DNA of 64,000 nt, taken from NCBI GenBank assembly GCA_900074885.1, contig FJUW01000014.1:848095-912094 (forward strand), given 5' to 3'. Within the stretch, counting starts at the first letter, position 1. Each line of letters begins with the position of its first letter. The notes under the pieces were generated by a model. The model did no database searches and was not told the origin of the DNA. It worked only from the letters and a program-made list of their open reading frames with translations. Position numbers and translations under genes: made by a program. Origin of the DNA: Rhynchosporium graminicola (lineage: Eukaryota > Ascomycota > Leotiomycetes > Helotiales > Ploettnerulaceae). Below are positions 1-10,942 of the stretch, piece after piece.

Positions 1-810
1 GGTATTACCAGTCGATGGCTTTGGAGAAGGGGCAGCAGCTATGGTAGAAGGCTTGGGAGATGGTGCTGGGGTGTCTTGGGCTGGCTGGGTGACACTGGCG
101 GCTGGTGGCGAAACTGGCTGAGTGACAGTGACAGCTGGTCCTGGAACAGTCTTGACTACAGTCTTAGGAGCTGGGCAGCTTTGTTCAGCCTTCTTTACCT
201 CGGTAACAGTTGGTCCTTGAACTGTCTTGACCTGTGTCACTGTTGGTCCTTCCACTGTCTTAACATCTGTAATGGTCTTTGTGTCTGGTGCCGGGCAGGA
301 TGGCTTAACAGTCTGAATGACTGTCTGTGTCTGAGGAGTAGTATTGTCGGTAGTCTGCTGCTCCACAGGCTTGGTTGGTTTTTTATAGCAATCGCTTGCG
401 GCTAAGTGGATCTCAACACACTTATCCTGTCCTGACACAGGACTTGTGTAAATATTGTACATGCTATCGCTGGCAGGGCAGGCGTAGAAAGTGGAAGAGC
501 CATCATGTCGAACTTCTCCATTGCTACCGATTGAGAAACCTCCAGTTGGAGTAGCTCCTACATCACATTGCAATTGTCTAGTAGGTGGCCTGAGGATGCA
601 ACCTCTGCCTTTTGCATCGGTAATTTTCCCATTGTTGATGGTGTAAATTCCGGTTGAGTTGCCTCCCCCAATACGGTTCTGCCCATCAGACAATTGTCCA
701 ACAATACCCGATTGACCACCGGATGCAGTGAGCGTAAAGGTGCAAGTGTCTCTTGGGAGGATGGAAGCGGAGGCGCCGAGACCAAAAGCCAAAGATGTGT
801 AATATCTCAT
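1..810 (-). CDS. PIR-like secreted cell-wall protein, 3' end cut off by the window
   Basis: The frame starts at the ATG at 810-808 and stays open for 270 codons to the window edge, so the C-terminus is missing. Residues 1-17 look like a signal peptide, followed by a Kex2-like LPRD. Residues about 20-130 resemble the C-terminal module of fungal PIR-type mannoproteins: a GQNRIGG-like start, a motif ITDAKGRGC, then GFSIGSNGEV and STFYACPASDSMYNIY, with several cysteines. After CYKKPTKP the chain becomes a low-complexity Thr/Val/Pro tail with repeated VKTV.GPTVT units and PAPSPKPS, typical of an O-glycosylated wall stalk; a GPI signal may lie beyond the edge. The domain is recognised from motif resemblance only. 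Likely role: structural protein of the hyphal wall. No intron is needed. Confidence 0.85.
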   Translation of the reverse strand, partial: MRYYTSLAFGLGASASILPRDTCTFTLTASGGQSGIVGQLSDGQNRIGGGNSTGIYTINNGKITDAKGRGCILRPPTRQLQCDVGATPTGGFSIGSNGEVRHDGSSTFYACPASDSMYNIYTSPVSGQDKCVEIHLAASDCYKKPTKPVEQQTTDNTTPQTQTVIQTVKPSCPAPDTKTITDVKTVEGPTVTQVKTVQGPTVTEVKKAEQSCPAPKTVVKTVPGPAVTVTQPVSPPAASVTQPAQDTPAPSPKPSTIAAAPSPKPSTGNT

Positions 811-2342
811 GATGGGTGTAATGGAGTTTGATGGGGGTTGGGTGAGGTGGAAAGGTGATGCTCGAAGTTGAAGATGTGGAATGAATGTGGAAGACAAGAA
901 CACTGGGTGAGAGCAGAGCTCATATATATTTAATCTTGTTGGCGCACAATCAGCAATTAGCTTGGCAGATTCATCATATGACGTTTATAGCAATAAAATT
1001 ACTTCATAGCCTCTCATCGATACGAATGGTACTATAAGAACCCCGCACTGGGAGAATATGATGTACCGCTATCAGAATCCTTAGAAATTCGATGCAATTT
1101 TCTCCAACCAGTATCTGGGTGCTCTAGATCCTTCGGTAAGGAACTAACTAAAAACACAACAACAATGGACAATGGCGTATCCCTGAATGAACAGCCATTA
1201 GAGCCGCAGCGGCTCAATAGCGATATCCTTATTTGAGGAGCCTGACCCCGCGGATGAAAATAGATATGAAGATCGAGCAGGCATTGGTGTTGTATATTTT
1301 AAAACTTACCGTCAGTCATGCAGATCTTAGGACGATATCCCCACAAAAGTCGGCCCGTTAGAGAGCGGCTTCAGGAACGGTCCCAAAAATTAGCCGCGTT
1401 TGAGCAGCTAGAAGCTTGACAGAGCTTAATTGGACGTTAAAATTGGAGACTGAGGCACAGGAATATCACTGGGTCTTTGCCTCAACCGAAGACTCTTCGT
1501 CATAACTAAGCAGCTCATACGGCTAATCAGAACAAGATACCTACCTACCTTGGTAGCTAGACAGTTCATCATCAGCAAACCAAAGAATGGAGACGTTTTC
1601 TGACTTCATCATCTCTTTGCGACCTTCCTCATGGTAAAACTCCAATTATTGTTTCTGTCACATTGTCATTATATCCTTCCTAATTTCACAATAGGGAGAT
1701 CTCAGGCGGATGCCTCACAGACCAGTTCTTTTTCGTTTCCATTATTATTTCGGAATCATTAGACGAAGGCCCTCACGCCGGTTGAAGTACTAAAGGTACA
1801 GTCTCATCAGCTCGGTCGTGTCAGAGAATATAGGAGAGGATCGCCGATTGAAGATGGTGGATCAGTTTAGTGGCTCTCATGAATGACTGTCAACTGACCA
1901 CTGAGCTAGACATCACTGATGGAGGTTCCTCTCAGAGAAGCGTTGAAAATCCTTACAATAGTGCCAAGAGAGCAGTTGATTGTGTGCTACCCGATACGTC
2001 ATAGCATCTAAGTCTTTCGTGGAGCAGCGGGTTACATGTGACATTGTGGCAGAAGCGCAGAAGTAGACCTTACCTACCTTAACTTCGTGTCACTCAACAT
2101 GAAACGAACCAGTCCTCTACACTTGGAAAACTGTCCCTAGATGGTTGGAGATCTGTGATAGAAGCGAAGCAGAGTAAGCTGTCGGTGTCACAAGTCTTCA
2201 TTCCTGACTTCGAGGTTGTTTCAACAACAATGCAGATTTCGGATACCCAAATGGCGTGATCCCAATATCAATGAGCCAGAATTTCATACGATTTAATATT
2301 CTCAGACCTTATTTTCGGCAGGGTGCGCCCTTTGCACTCCTG
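811..2342. other. Intergenic, no gene recognised
   Basis: Promoter side of the PIR-like gene, with a TATATATT stretch near 925-935. Only short shadow ORFs occur. No protein similarity or repeat was recognised. Confidence 0.6.
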
Positions 2343-2897
2343 CTAATTATCAACATCAACACTGCGTAATGCTTCTACCGGCTCAAGCGCTCTATCACCA
2401 CCGAGATATCCCTCCAAGATTCTGATCCTGTCTGTCGAGTCCATGGCAATTGATAGCCAGCGCTTGATATCGTTCGTGATTGTAATAGTACTGGTTGTAG
2501 TAATCTTCAAAAGAATGATATGTGCCAGGCTCCAAACAGCAACCAGCACCATAACGGCAAAACAGTGTTCTGCGAGCTGGGGAATATTCTGCTGCAAATC
2601 CAGCGTCGCAAGCTAGTGAAAATCTATCGATCCCATCTTCGAAGCCAAGTTTTACGGCTGCCTCATATCTTGCTTGAATCTTCTGATCTTGCATCCATTA
2701 TTCTCAAACTTTTCTTTCATCCTCCCACACATTGCAGGATCTTGAGCGAGTAGATTATTCGAGATATGCGGGTTGCTTACAGCCAGCTGCGCGACAATTT
2801 GCGATGCAATTGCAAATTGTTTATAGTGGTAATTAGACCAGCTTCCAATACCCAAACAAACCACATTCGTCACGGGAGCATGCCTTCTGTCAGCCAT
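2343..2897 (-). pseudogene. SRR1-like domain remnant
   Basis: The frame from the ATG at 2897 (81 codons) contains VVCLGIGSW followed by HYKQFAIASQIVAQL and later AQDPAMCGRMKE. This resembles the start of the SRR1-like domain, which has a conserved CLGLGS motif and then a YAQDP-type strand. The continuation lies in a second frame (2395-2694) that overlaps the first by about 40 bases, and a third frame overlaps that. No GT-AG intron joins them cleanly, so I read this as a decayed gene. It could instead be a short expressed fragment. SRR1-like proteins have no settled biochemical role in fungi. Only the N-terminal motif supports the assignment. Confidence 0.4.
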
Positions 2898-3051
2898 CGT
2901 ACGATTGAGAATATGTGCTAGTTGCTGGGGATATATCTACGCAAGCCATCGCCTTTTCTGTCCGAGCAGCATACGTTCGTCGCCGGGCAAGGCTAATTTT
3001 TCGATGTCAAACTGTAGAACTTATGGTATTTAGGAACGGATTATCGAGAGA

Positions 3052-3255
3052 TTAAAACCCCTGCTCAATAGCTGATACCAGCGAAGCCTGAGGTTCCTCT
3101 GGTTGAGCAACCTCAGCCGGCTCAGGAATTTCAGCCGGTACTAGCGCAGACCGGGGAAGCTGTGTTATGGACTCAACAGTTTCAAGGATTTTTGTTGTAT
3201 CGAAGTCTGGATTTGTCTGCCCGTCTGAAAGGACAAGTGAGTGAATGTGTTGGAC
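3052..3255 (-). other. Isolated coding-like exon (68 codons), gene unknown
   Basis: An open frame ends at TAA (3054-3052). It is preceded on the minus strand by a good 3' splice site: an ACTAAC branch point and then GATAG just before 3255. The translated segment is rich in Pro, Glu and Ala (for example SALVPAEIPEPAEVAQ). The expected upstream exon, ending at a GTATAC donor near 3304, has a stop in the linking frame, so the gene is probably broken. It lies just upstream of the SRR1-like remnant on the same strand and may belong to it. No family recognised. Confidence 0.25.
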
Positions 3256-5160
3256 CTATCAAGTATTGTTAGTCCTACTAGCAGTGCATTCAATGAAAGT
3301 ATACCGATCAGAGAACTAGACCAAATCCTATTTCAAGCATCCTGTGAGGATATTGGTTGATACTGGTTGATATCTAAGTTTGAATTTTGGTGAGAATTAG
3401 GTGCGTCCTCCAGTGTTCCTTTTTTTGGTGTGGACAACTTGAAGCTATTGAATACCGGTGGAAGATACAAAGGCTTCCAACGCAAGCCAGTGGTTAAGCA
3501 ACCCAATCACAGGTCTTTGGGATAGTAGTCAAAGAAATCGGATTAGGTCCAAATTAGAAAACAAAAATTCTTAGAAATTCATCTATGAAGTTTTGGTCTT
3601 GGAGAATGAAAGCTGCAGATATGATGACGTTGTGTTTCGTCGTACTTGAGAGTCATATTATTCATGAAAATGATTCAGAAACTGAAGCCTACTAACAAAT
3701 AACACCTCATCGTGGTTTATAACGAATGGTTATTAGTTAAAATGACGCGCTAGTCGTTGGTAAGGCCATTTTATGTAGCCTAATCATAACTGAGAGGGTT
3801 TATGACTACCATACAACAACTCGCTTAAATGTAAACAAAACAATATGGGGTCAATAAAAAGCATCACGACGAATGAACTGACTCGCAACTATATACTCCT
3901 ACTATAATATCAGACATTTCTCTCGGAGAGGTCTGCGGTCGCAACTCCCCCAGAAAATACCAGCAGAAAAGAGCGCAATACACCTTACGGCTATGTTCAG
4001 CAAACAAGCGCCACAAGCGCACAAGCAACATAAGTGGTAGATGATCAAAAAGGGCACCATAATCATAGTCCATGCGCCTTGCTGATATTTTCATTTAATG
4101 CATTAAATTTACGCTTGCTCTATCCTCATCATCCTAGCGGCCCTCCGAGACCAACGTGCTGGCATCGAGAAGATCGTTCGAATGCTGCGGCACAGTCGTC
4201 ATGTGACCGTAGAGCATATCCTCATACAGATTTACACAATAAAGACTGAGTAGACATGTCTCTCTTTGTTTCCTCCGACATTCCTTGTTATTCTTCAGCC
4301 ATAGAGTCCTTCTTTGTAATCCGAGTAGACGCCAATCTACCAGCTATTCCGGACGCCTGACCTCGTTTACGATCATGGACTCAGCGCTCCCGACGGATCA
4401 CGAATTGGAGAACTAAATATTAGTACTGGTAGCATGCCTTCGATTATCGTAAACTTCATTAGTACGGGGGTCCTATCTAATTTTACAAGACTGAGTTAAC
4501 TCTTAGGTCTAACTACTGGAGGGGTTATTTAGAAAAGCGGGGTCAAATATTGCTATTAAGTCCTGGAATATTTTAAGAAAGCCTTTATCTCACCTATAAT
4601 ATCATTAGATGATCAGATAAATTAAGCTATTATCTATGTATCTATATGCCTATTACTTCTCTCCCCTTATTTATTGATTGATTGGAAGAAAATAACATGC
4701 GCACGTGACTTTTATATTGTGATAAATAGGTATACAGTTTTACCTATTGAAAATCCAGGACTAACTCTAATATAATGACTCACTTTGGTTTTAAGCCTAA
4801 TTTCAATGGGTGGTTGAGGAAACTTGTCAAAATTAGACCTGAACCACCCATCGAAAGCGCTGAATGGACCATCGACCAGGAAACAGGACCTCCAAGACGA
4901 ATTAGCTCCAAACTTGCTAATATCTCATGTTTTGGATATGCCCGTGATATTCCTACTCAAGAAATTTGAGACATATCGGCTACGAACAAAGCACTTGGGC
5001 AAGTTCTTGCCTGTTACTAATAAACAATACGTTGTTCTGTGATTTGGTGTGTTTCTTCATTTTGAGGTTGTTCAAGTACTAGAACAGGACATCTCAAGTT
5101 ATTATAAGATCACAAGAACCTTAACCCTACCTAAGATCCAAATCATCTTCAACAGACAAC
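3256..5160. other. AT-rich intergenic region
   Basis: No convincing gene. The stretch 4490-4750 is very AT-rich. A short coding-like plus-strand frame ends near 4249 (contains RDQRAGIEKIVRML) but has no start or partner exon. Confidence 0.5.
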
Positions 5161-5637
5161 ATGACGTCCCAAGAAATGCCCGCCGAGTTACAAGGGAGCC
5201 CAGTTTCCTGGTGGTCTGATCCAATCACACTTGGTATTCCATTCTCTATCAACACAATCAGATTAGACATTCTCGATCATCGTGGTTGGACTCTTAGAGT
5301 TCGTCTATGTCTCAGTCAAGGAGGTCGGATATATCCTGCTATCATCTGCGTGATGACTGTTGTTAGTTTGCAAGTTCTGCTTACTGACCTCGGTCATGTG
5401 AACTTCCATGCTGACTTTGCTCCGTGCGTATCTTTTCAGTTCGAATTTGAGGAAGGTTTTGGAGAGGAGACTGGACTCCCATGGGTTGTCATCTACCCAC
5501 AACAGCCTGTCTTCACAATTCCACCTATCGTTCCAATCAGGCTTCCTCCCTGGGCGCCTACTGTTCACGATCCACGATATTTCGTGCATCCCGACGGAAA
5601 TCAGATCGAGACCAGAGTGTCTGGATTCCGAATCTGA
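5161..5637 (+). CDS. Hypothetical protein (158 aa)
   Basis: A single open frame runs from ATG (5161) to TGA (5635-5637). A possible 5' leader with AC-rich sequence (AACAGACAACATG) precedes it. The protein contains hydrophobic runs (YPAIICVMTVV), an acidic stretch (FEFEEGFGEE) and a proline/isoleucine-rich segment (FTIPPIVPIRLPP). No family is recognised. It lies among decayed sequence, so it may be an orphan gene or a relic. Nothing in the sequence shows how it is regulated. Confidence 0.35.
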   Translation: MTSQEMPAELQGSPVSWWSDPITLGIPFSINTIRLDILDHRGWTLRVRLCLSQGGRIYPAIICVMTVVSLQVLLTDLGHVNFHADFAPCVSFQFEFEEGFGEETGLPWVVIYPQQPVFTIPPIVPIRLPPWAPTVHDPRYFVHPDGNQIETRVSGFRI

Positions 5638-6130
5638 CCAAGTGGCACCAAGATCACGGCGATTTGATCGCGATTAGTGACATGCACTCAAGGAAGCAGA
5701 GACCGAAAAAGTTTGCATTTGCGATAGCACTCGGGGTATACACGTTCTTATACAGAGGGCTAGTGCTACATGAGAATATGAATCAAGTCAAAAGAATGAT
5801 ACTTCCTCCATTTGTGAATGGTGATCAAGTCTACGACTGCAAAACATTACTTTATTCCGTATGCCCATATGATATTCTCCACTCTTTTTGGTCTTATTCC
5901 TTAGCTCTGTGCAATCTCACCCTTTCCCCCAAACCCGTAGTACTTCGATAAATACTGCGGACTGTGGAGTGACTCATAAGCTTTCGTGTGCTATGGGCAG
6001 TCTGGTAACTATCGTCTTTGGTTGATGATTATCTCACATATTGCATCAATAGGTCACATATAGGTCGCATATTGCGGTACAAGAAACGCCTCGAACATCA
6101 TACATTATATTTAGAAGCAAGTTATCTCCT
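5638..6130. other. Intergenic, nothing recognised
   Basis: The 3' side of both neighbouring genes. Only overlapping short frames that look like shadows are present. Confidence 0.5.
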
Positions 6131-7185
6131 CTACCAATCAACAGGTCCCTGGCAAGCTGTGATGACTCCCAAGTAATGATTGTGTGCATCTCCTTCAATT
6201 GGAATCAATCCTGTTTTAGTATTACATCCGTCAGTTCCCACTCCTTCGCAAACAGTGACCTGTTCCTTCGTATAAACATCTGTCGTAGCGTTACAGCCTG
6301 ACAGCCAGAACTCGGGACTCGTATGCGCATAGCCAAGCCAAGATGGTGGAATCTGAGCAACAGGATCATTTTCATGCGTCATTCTGAAATCTCCGCCTGG
6401 CTGAGCAGTTACGAAATTTGCGAACGCCGCATTTCCAACGCGCGGTGAGCCGTAGCTGTAAATATCCGCATTGATTCCCATGCCTCTCAACTCTGCTGCT
6501 GCAAGAGTTCCAACTGCACCGCCGATACTATGGCCGGTTATGACGACTTTGAAATCTGGATGGGCTACCAATGCAGTCTCGACAGCGTCCAGAATGACAG
6601 TGCGGCGCTCTGCCCATCCTTTGGCAAAGCCCGAATGCACTGTGCAGGATTTGCATCCGACATATGCAATCTGAATCAATGAAAAGTTAGCGAGCCAGTT
6701 GCGGATCGTGGCTCCAGATCCGGCAAACGACACGACGATGAGGGATTTCGCAGCATTCAAGCCAACGAAGCCTTTGATGTTTGCTACTGACTTGTCGTTT
6801 CTACTCCGCGTCAGTCTTGAATGTACTGTGAGGATGAATTTCAAGGGTAAGTAGGCCTGTCTTACGAGCCTCCGAAGCCAACAATGGCTGTCACGGCATC
6901 GGCTTCAACTTGCGGGCAAACACCCACGGGGCAAGTGATCAGCGAGCCTGCCTTCGCCTTCTCGTTAGATGGGCAATAAGCTGCTGCCGTCACGTTTGCA
7001 AATAGTTTGAAATTCTGCAAAATGGCTTCTGAGATCCCAACTGTCGTGGTAGCTATGCTTCGTGTCAGCTTTATACTTTAAGAAAGTGTGTATATATGCT
7101 TACATGTTGCCCGTTGAGCTACCATCGGGACCGCAGCGACTGCTCCTAGTAAAGCGCTGGAAACGCTCAAGATCGGAATCCTCAT
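6131..7185 (-). CDS. Secreted fungal lipase, class 3 (alpha/beta hydrolase)
   Basis: Predicted exons are 7185-7104, 7052-6866 and 6803-6131, with introns of 51 and 62 bp (GTAAGC...CATAG and GTAAGA...GGAG; a TAG acceptor three bases further on is also in frame). The product is 313 aa. Exon 1 encodes a signal peptide (MRIPILSVSSALLGAVAA). The core carries GFVG, the strand LIVVSFAGS, and the nucleophile elbow GHSIGGA, in which the serine is catalytic. The likely acid residue is Asp in NDPVAQIP and the likely His is in AHNHYLG, in the order expected for class 3 lipases. Six or more cysteines fit an extracellular enzyme. Expected reaction: hydrolysis of triacylglycerol or other ester bonds outside the cell; substrate specificity cannot be told. 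Length is typical of the family. Confidence 0.93.
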
Positions 7186-9854
7186 TTTCTCTTTTTCTGC
7201 CAAATGTTCATCGAGGAGATTCCCTCACAGAAAGAAAGACTTCTCGAAGTTGGCTGTCTGTGGAAGAAGTCCACGAGGAAACTATTCCAGTCCATTTGCG
7301 GCAATGCGAACCTTGTTGGCCGTTCATCTCGGGGATGATGCCCAATGCATCACCTTTTCCGAACTCTATTTGCGTGTACCGAGGCCGCTGAGCTTCCATG
7401 CTGCTTTATAAATGCGACATGAACGAGGTAAGCACACAGCTATGAGGCTATCGTAAGTCTGATCATAAATTAATCCAGCATCTAGATCTCTATCATTTTC
7501 GAGATGTGCTACACATTCCTTCCTAAGATATATCCCCCTTGATATTTAGAAGTACTGGTAAAATCAACTTGCCGGCCTTCCACGACCAACTATTTCTTCC
7601 TTGAGACTCGGGTATCTCTCTTCTCTTTCATAAACGCGTGCATTTTGAAAAATATTATCTCTTCACTATCTTAGTAGCAACTCTATACCCTTCCGGCTTC
7701 GAATTAAACATTTAGCCTACTGCTCTCATTCAGAGTGGCAATGCTATTTGGAGTGGGCAAAAACAGAGAGTGAGAAGAGGAGGAAGTCGTGGATGAAGTC
7801 GTATTATGGCTGATATAATGTCGTTCGTTTTTACTGCTTATATGTTTATGTCGTCGTCTGTAGAGCGACATGTGTTCTGAGCTATCGATGTATAGAAAAT
7901 CTCGTATTTCCCCCATCAGTAATAAAGTTATTGCGTTAGAAAAGTTTTGGCCGGCATCAGATCATCCGAAAATCGATGAGTTGATCAAAAGTTGTTTTGC
8001 GTTCGCATGACCAAGGCTCGGATATTAAACCTTCATGGTCCTGGTTTTGGCGGACAAAACATCGTTAGGAAGCGAGATGGATGCAAATCCCAGAAGCGGA
8101 TCAACACGCTCTGATTGCGCACGTTGAAAAGAAAACACTCGCATTAACATTATGTAGCTTATATGGATGAAATTATTAGGTTTCGCGATAACGTATTATT
8201 TAAGGGCTTAATTAACGTGTGAACGTGTTTTTAGAAAATATATTATATTATGTAGCTAACTTATATAAAAATCAATCTAATATCTATAGTTAGAAAATAT
8301 ATAAGACCTTAAAATATATTTTATATATATATCTATATTAAATGTCTATCATTGGATGTCAATCTTCATAGTCTGTCTATGCATGAGAATATGACATTGA
8401 CTTTCATTATTAATATATCAACATATCGAAAACTCCGGTTTGCCCTCGTCGTAAGCGGTTCAGGACTACCTCCAACAATTCTTGAGCAATTGACGAAAAT
8501 CGTGAGATTTCAATAACTATTTGATCCGCACGATTGATATCGCTTGAGGTCGATACTCGTATCAGATGAATAGTCTCGCATGTCTACATCACGTATATCC
8601 ATATCCAATCAACAAACGCTTGTCCATACAATTTCCACCTCGTTGGTAAAGGGCGTGAACTTCTCTCAAATTTCAGCAAGATATTTCCAATCAGTCTTCT
8701 AGACATACAGTCTTTTACACGACAGGAAACATGGGAACAATTGGCAGACGAGAATGATTTTGACGCAATGGATGGCCTCTGCTCGAGGCTAAATGACTGT
8801 GAGGTTGTCAGTAGGATGAGCGATCAGAAAGTATGCATTGTGTCCGTAATCACAATAGCAGTTGAATTCCTTGATGATCTAAGGGGTAAAATGAGGAATA
8901 CTCACCCGAAGACATTCGCTGTCGGTTGTTTATCGTGTCATGCGTGAGGAAAGTCAGCTGAAAGATTCCTTTATAACCACGTACATTGTGGGATGTGTTT
9001 CAAGTCAGATAAATTTTCCTCTTATTAACCCATAACATATCATGAGATCAATATTGGCGTCTGCTTTCTCCTTGTTTTATTGTTTCATTCTTGATGGGTT
9101 GGATGTTGGGCCAGATACGAAGCGGGCGAATAGACTTTCCAAAGACACGCAGCATAGACGAGTAGCATTGAAGTCAATGAGGTATTCATAGTTAGCTGAA
9201 CTCCGGAAATAATGAGAGTGACATGATTTCAAATACTACTCACGGTTGTATCCCTAGTCGACATGGTGACGATCTTGTCGTCCGCGAACAAACCGTATCG
9301 TGTGAGAGACTTTCTTATTGGAAAGCGTTATCTAGACTCACACAGGTCGGCTATTGTATTGGGGGAACGTGTCTTCTGTGGGAGCACAACATATGCCAAC
9401 GTTGAACAAATTGGAGTTTGATGGTTTAGAAATGACTCGCTTGATCAGGGGAAACCTCATTTGAAAGAGTCTTCTTTTCGGAACTCCATATAATTTGAAG
9501 TGACAGACTGACATATCAGGCACATCACAGATAAGTTACTTTGAAGTGAATGAAGTAAGGTCCCGAGAACGAAGGAATAGTATATTTAGAAGTGAAAATG
9601 TTTTAAAGTTTACATTTCTCTTTAACTATGGTTGTATTCAACGTACCTGTTCAGAAACTAGCAGTATGTCTCTCCAACCCCCATCTCTACCAGTTCATAT
9701 GCAGTGGCTTAATTTAAAGTTCTTCTGTTTGAGCCTGAGGTGCAAGTACATCTAGGATTCAAGCCGCATTTCAAGTAGCATTACGAGATCACAAATAGAG
9801 AGTTTTGCACATCGTCTTGATTCATCTGACAACTAAATGAAGACTTTTTCGTGA
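7186..9854. other. Long intergenic region with an AT-rich core
   Basis: The promoter of the lipase lies at the left. The core 8160-8360 is extremely AT-rich (runs such as ATTATATTATGTAG). Small ORFs (8741-8947, 9223-9405, 9546-9755) show no recognisable motifs. Confidence 0.5.
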
Positions 9855-9919
9855 GTCACTGTCACGATCGAGTCTCATTTGTCAGGTCAAATCGAAATCG
9901 AACTCAAGTTTATTGAAAG

Positions 9920-9966
9920 CCACAGCTAAATCGAAGTACGGGAATAGCTAAATCGAAGTACGCTAA
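9920..9966 (+). repeat. Left terminal inverted repeat of the 553-bp element
   Basis: Begins CCACAGCTAAATCGAAG and ends GTACGCTAA. It contains two copies of AGCTAAATCGAAGTACG spaced 22 bp apart. It matches the reverse complement of 10424-10472 apart from one internal C/T difference and the extra tip bases. Confidence 0.9.
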
Positions 9967-10423
9967 AATTCTAGTAACTTGGCGTGTGCATCTAGGGGAC
10001 ACGCCCCCCTATACAAATTTGTACTGCAGGGCAAGGCCTATCAATATATACCTTAAATTTTCATAATTACCTGATTACCCCTGAGGCTGAGAATAGAATA
10101 GTAAGGCTATTCAGACACTTCAACGTTTTACTACTACTACTAAGTAAGCCATACCGCGTTGTATTTACCTGCGATCGAGCTAGTATATATGATCCTAGGG
10201 GTAAAAAGTCGAGCAATCTATCATTCAGATAGTACTACAGATGCTACTACAGCTAGTGAAACGTTGATTAGGAGAGATGTAATTAGGAGGGTAGAGGTAT
10301 ATACCTAGGATGCAGAGGGTGAAGATGATTCTACATAAAGGAGGGGCCAGCGATGCACTATACATAGTTATGCATACAAATCTTGGTGGTGATAAATGCA
10401 CTCTGCACTTTCGGCTCGCTTAG

Positions 10424-10472
10424 TTAGCATACTTCGATTTAGCTATTCCCGTACTTCGATTTAGCTGTGGCC
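10424..10472 (-). repeat. Right terminal inverted repeat of the 553-bp element
   Basis: Reads TTAGCATACTTCG...GCTGTGGCC on the plus strand and mirrors the left repeat. It is followed directly by the second TTATTGAAAG. Confidence 0.9.
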
Positions 10473-10942
10473 TTATTGAAAGTGGCTCTACGCTGCACGC
10501 ACATACGCAGTCGCCTACATGGCGAATTGGAACCCGCACCCAATTCAAACTTCGATATCCACATCCTGCAGGTATAAATACCCCTGTCAACCTTCAGAAA
10601 AGAAAAAATGAGGCTTCTCAGATCTCACTTCTCCTTGCAAAGTTGTCGCCGCTATGGGCTGAACGGCCATATGTTTGCATCAAAGTCGCTTCAAAATTCC
10701 GCAATTCCTATGCAGGCATTCCAGGGACATTCGAAGATTTCTTCCTGGCTGAATAGACAGCCGATAGCAGCTCAATTGAATCGTCATATCCTACCCCGAT
10801 CGATCAACTGGAATTGCAAGAAGTTAGAAGAAATAGGCTCACATAGCAGGTCATGGAAGATATAGATAAGATATGCCTTGATTGGGACAACCTTTTAAGC
10901 ACTATCCGCAGTGCGCCCATCAAATCTATGAAGTTTCTATAG

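Larger units (their letters stand above)
9920..10472. mobile_element. 553-bp non-autonomous TIR element (MITE-like)
   Basis: The element is bounded by 47-bp terminal inverted repeats (9920-9966 and 10472-10424; one internal C/T difference and one or two extra bases at the right tip). It is flanked by a perfect 10-bp direct repeat TTATTGAAAG at 9910-9919 and 10473-10482. Each TIR contains a tandem pair of the word AGCTAAATCGAAGTACG. There is no transposase ORF inside. Long TIRs with a 9-10 bp target duplication are typical of Mutator-like elements; hAT (8 bp) and Tc1/mariner (TA) do not fit. The exact boundary could shift by one base at each end. It interrupts the reading frame described at 9855-10942. 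Confidence 0.85.
9855..10942 (+). pseudogene. Unknown protein gene, split by a TIR element and carrying two in-frame TAG codons
   Basis: One reading frame runs through ...CTC AAG TTT ATT GAA AG at 9903-9919, is interrupted by the TIR element plus one target duplication, and resumes in register at 10483 (T GGC TCT ACG). It continues to TAG at 10940-10942, crossed only by TAG at 10754-10756 and 10844-10846. Between these stops the translation looks like real protein (for example PYVCIKVASKFRNSYAGIPG, DKICLDWDNLLSTIRSAP). Both stops would be Gln if CAG changed to TAG. The 5' start is unknown: an acceptor-like GTCAG ends at 9885 and TGA lies at 9852-9854. No family is recognised. Removal of the insert and one 10-bp repeat keeps the frame, which is strong evidence that the host was coding. 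Confidence 0.6.

Noticed and set aside
76..405. 109-codon plus-strand ORF rich in Trp, Leu, Ser and Cys
   Set aside because: It is the antisense shadow of the Thr/Pro repeat tail of the PIR-like gene.
4174..4249. CaaX-like end CCGTVVM before TGA near 4200
   Set aside because: The fourth residue from the end is Thr, not Cys, and another frame through the same DNA looks more like protein.
9837..9885. ATG exon with a GTGAGT...GTCAG intron as the start of the MITE-split gene
   Set aside because: The intron would be 35 bp and the phase does not match the downstream frame.
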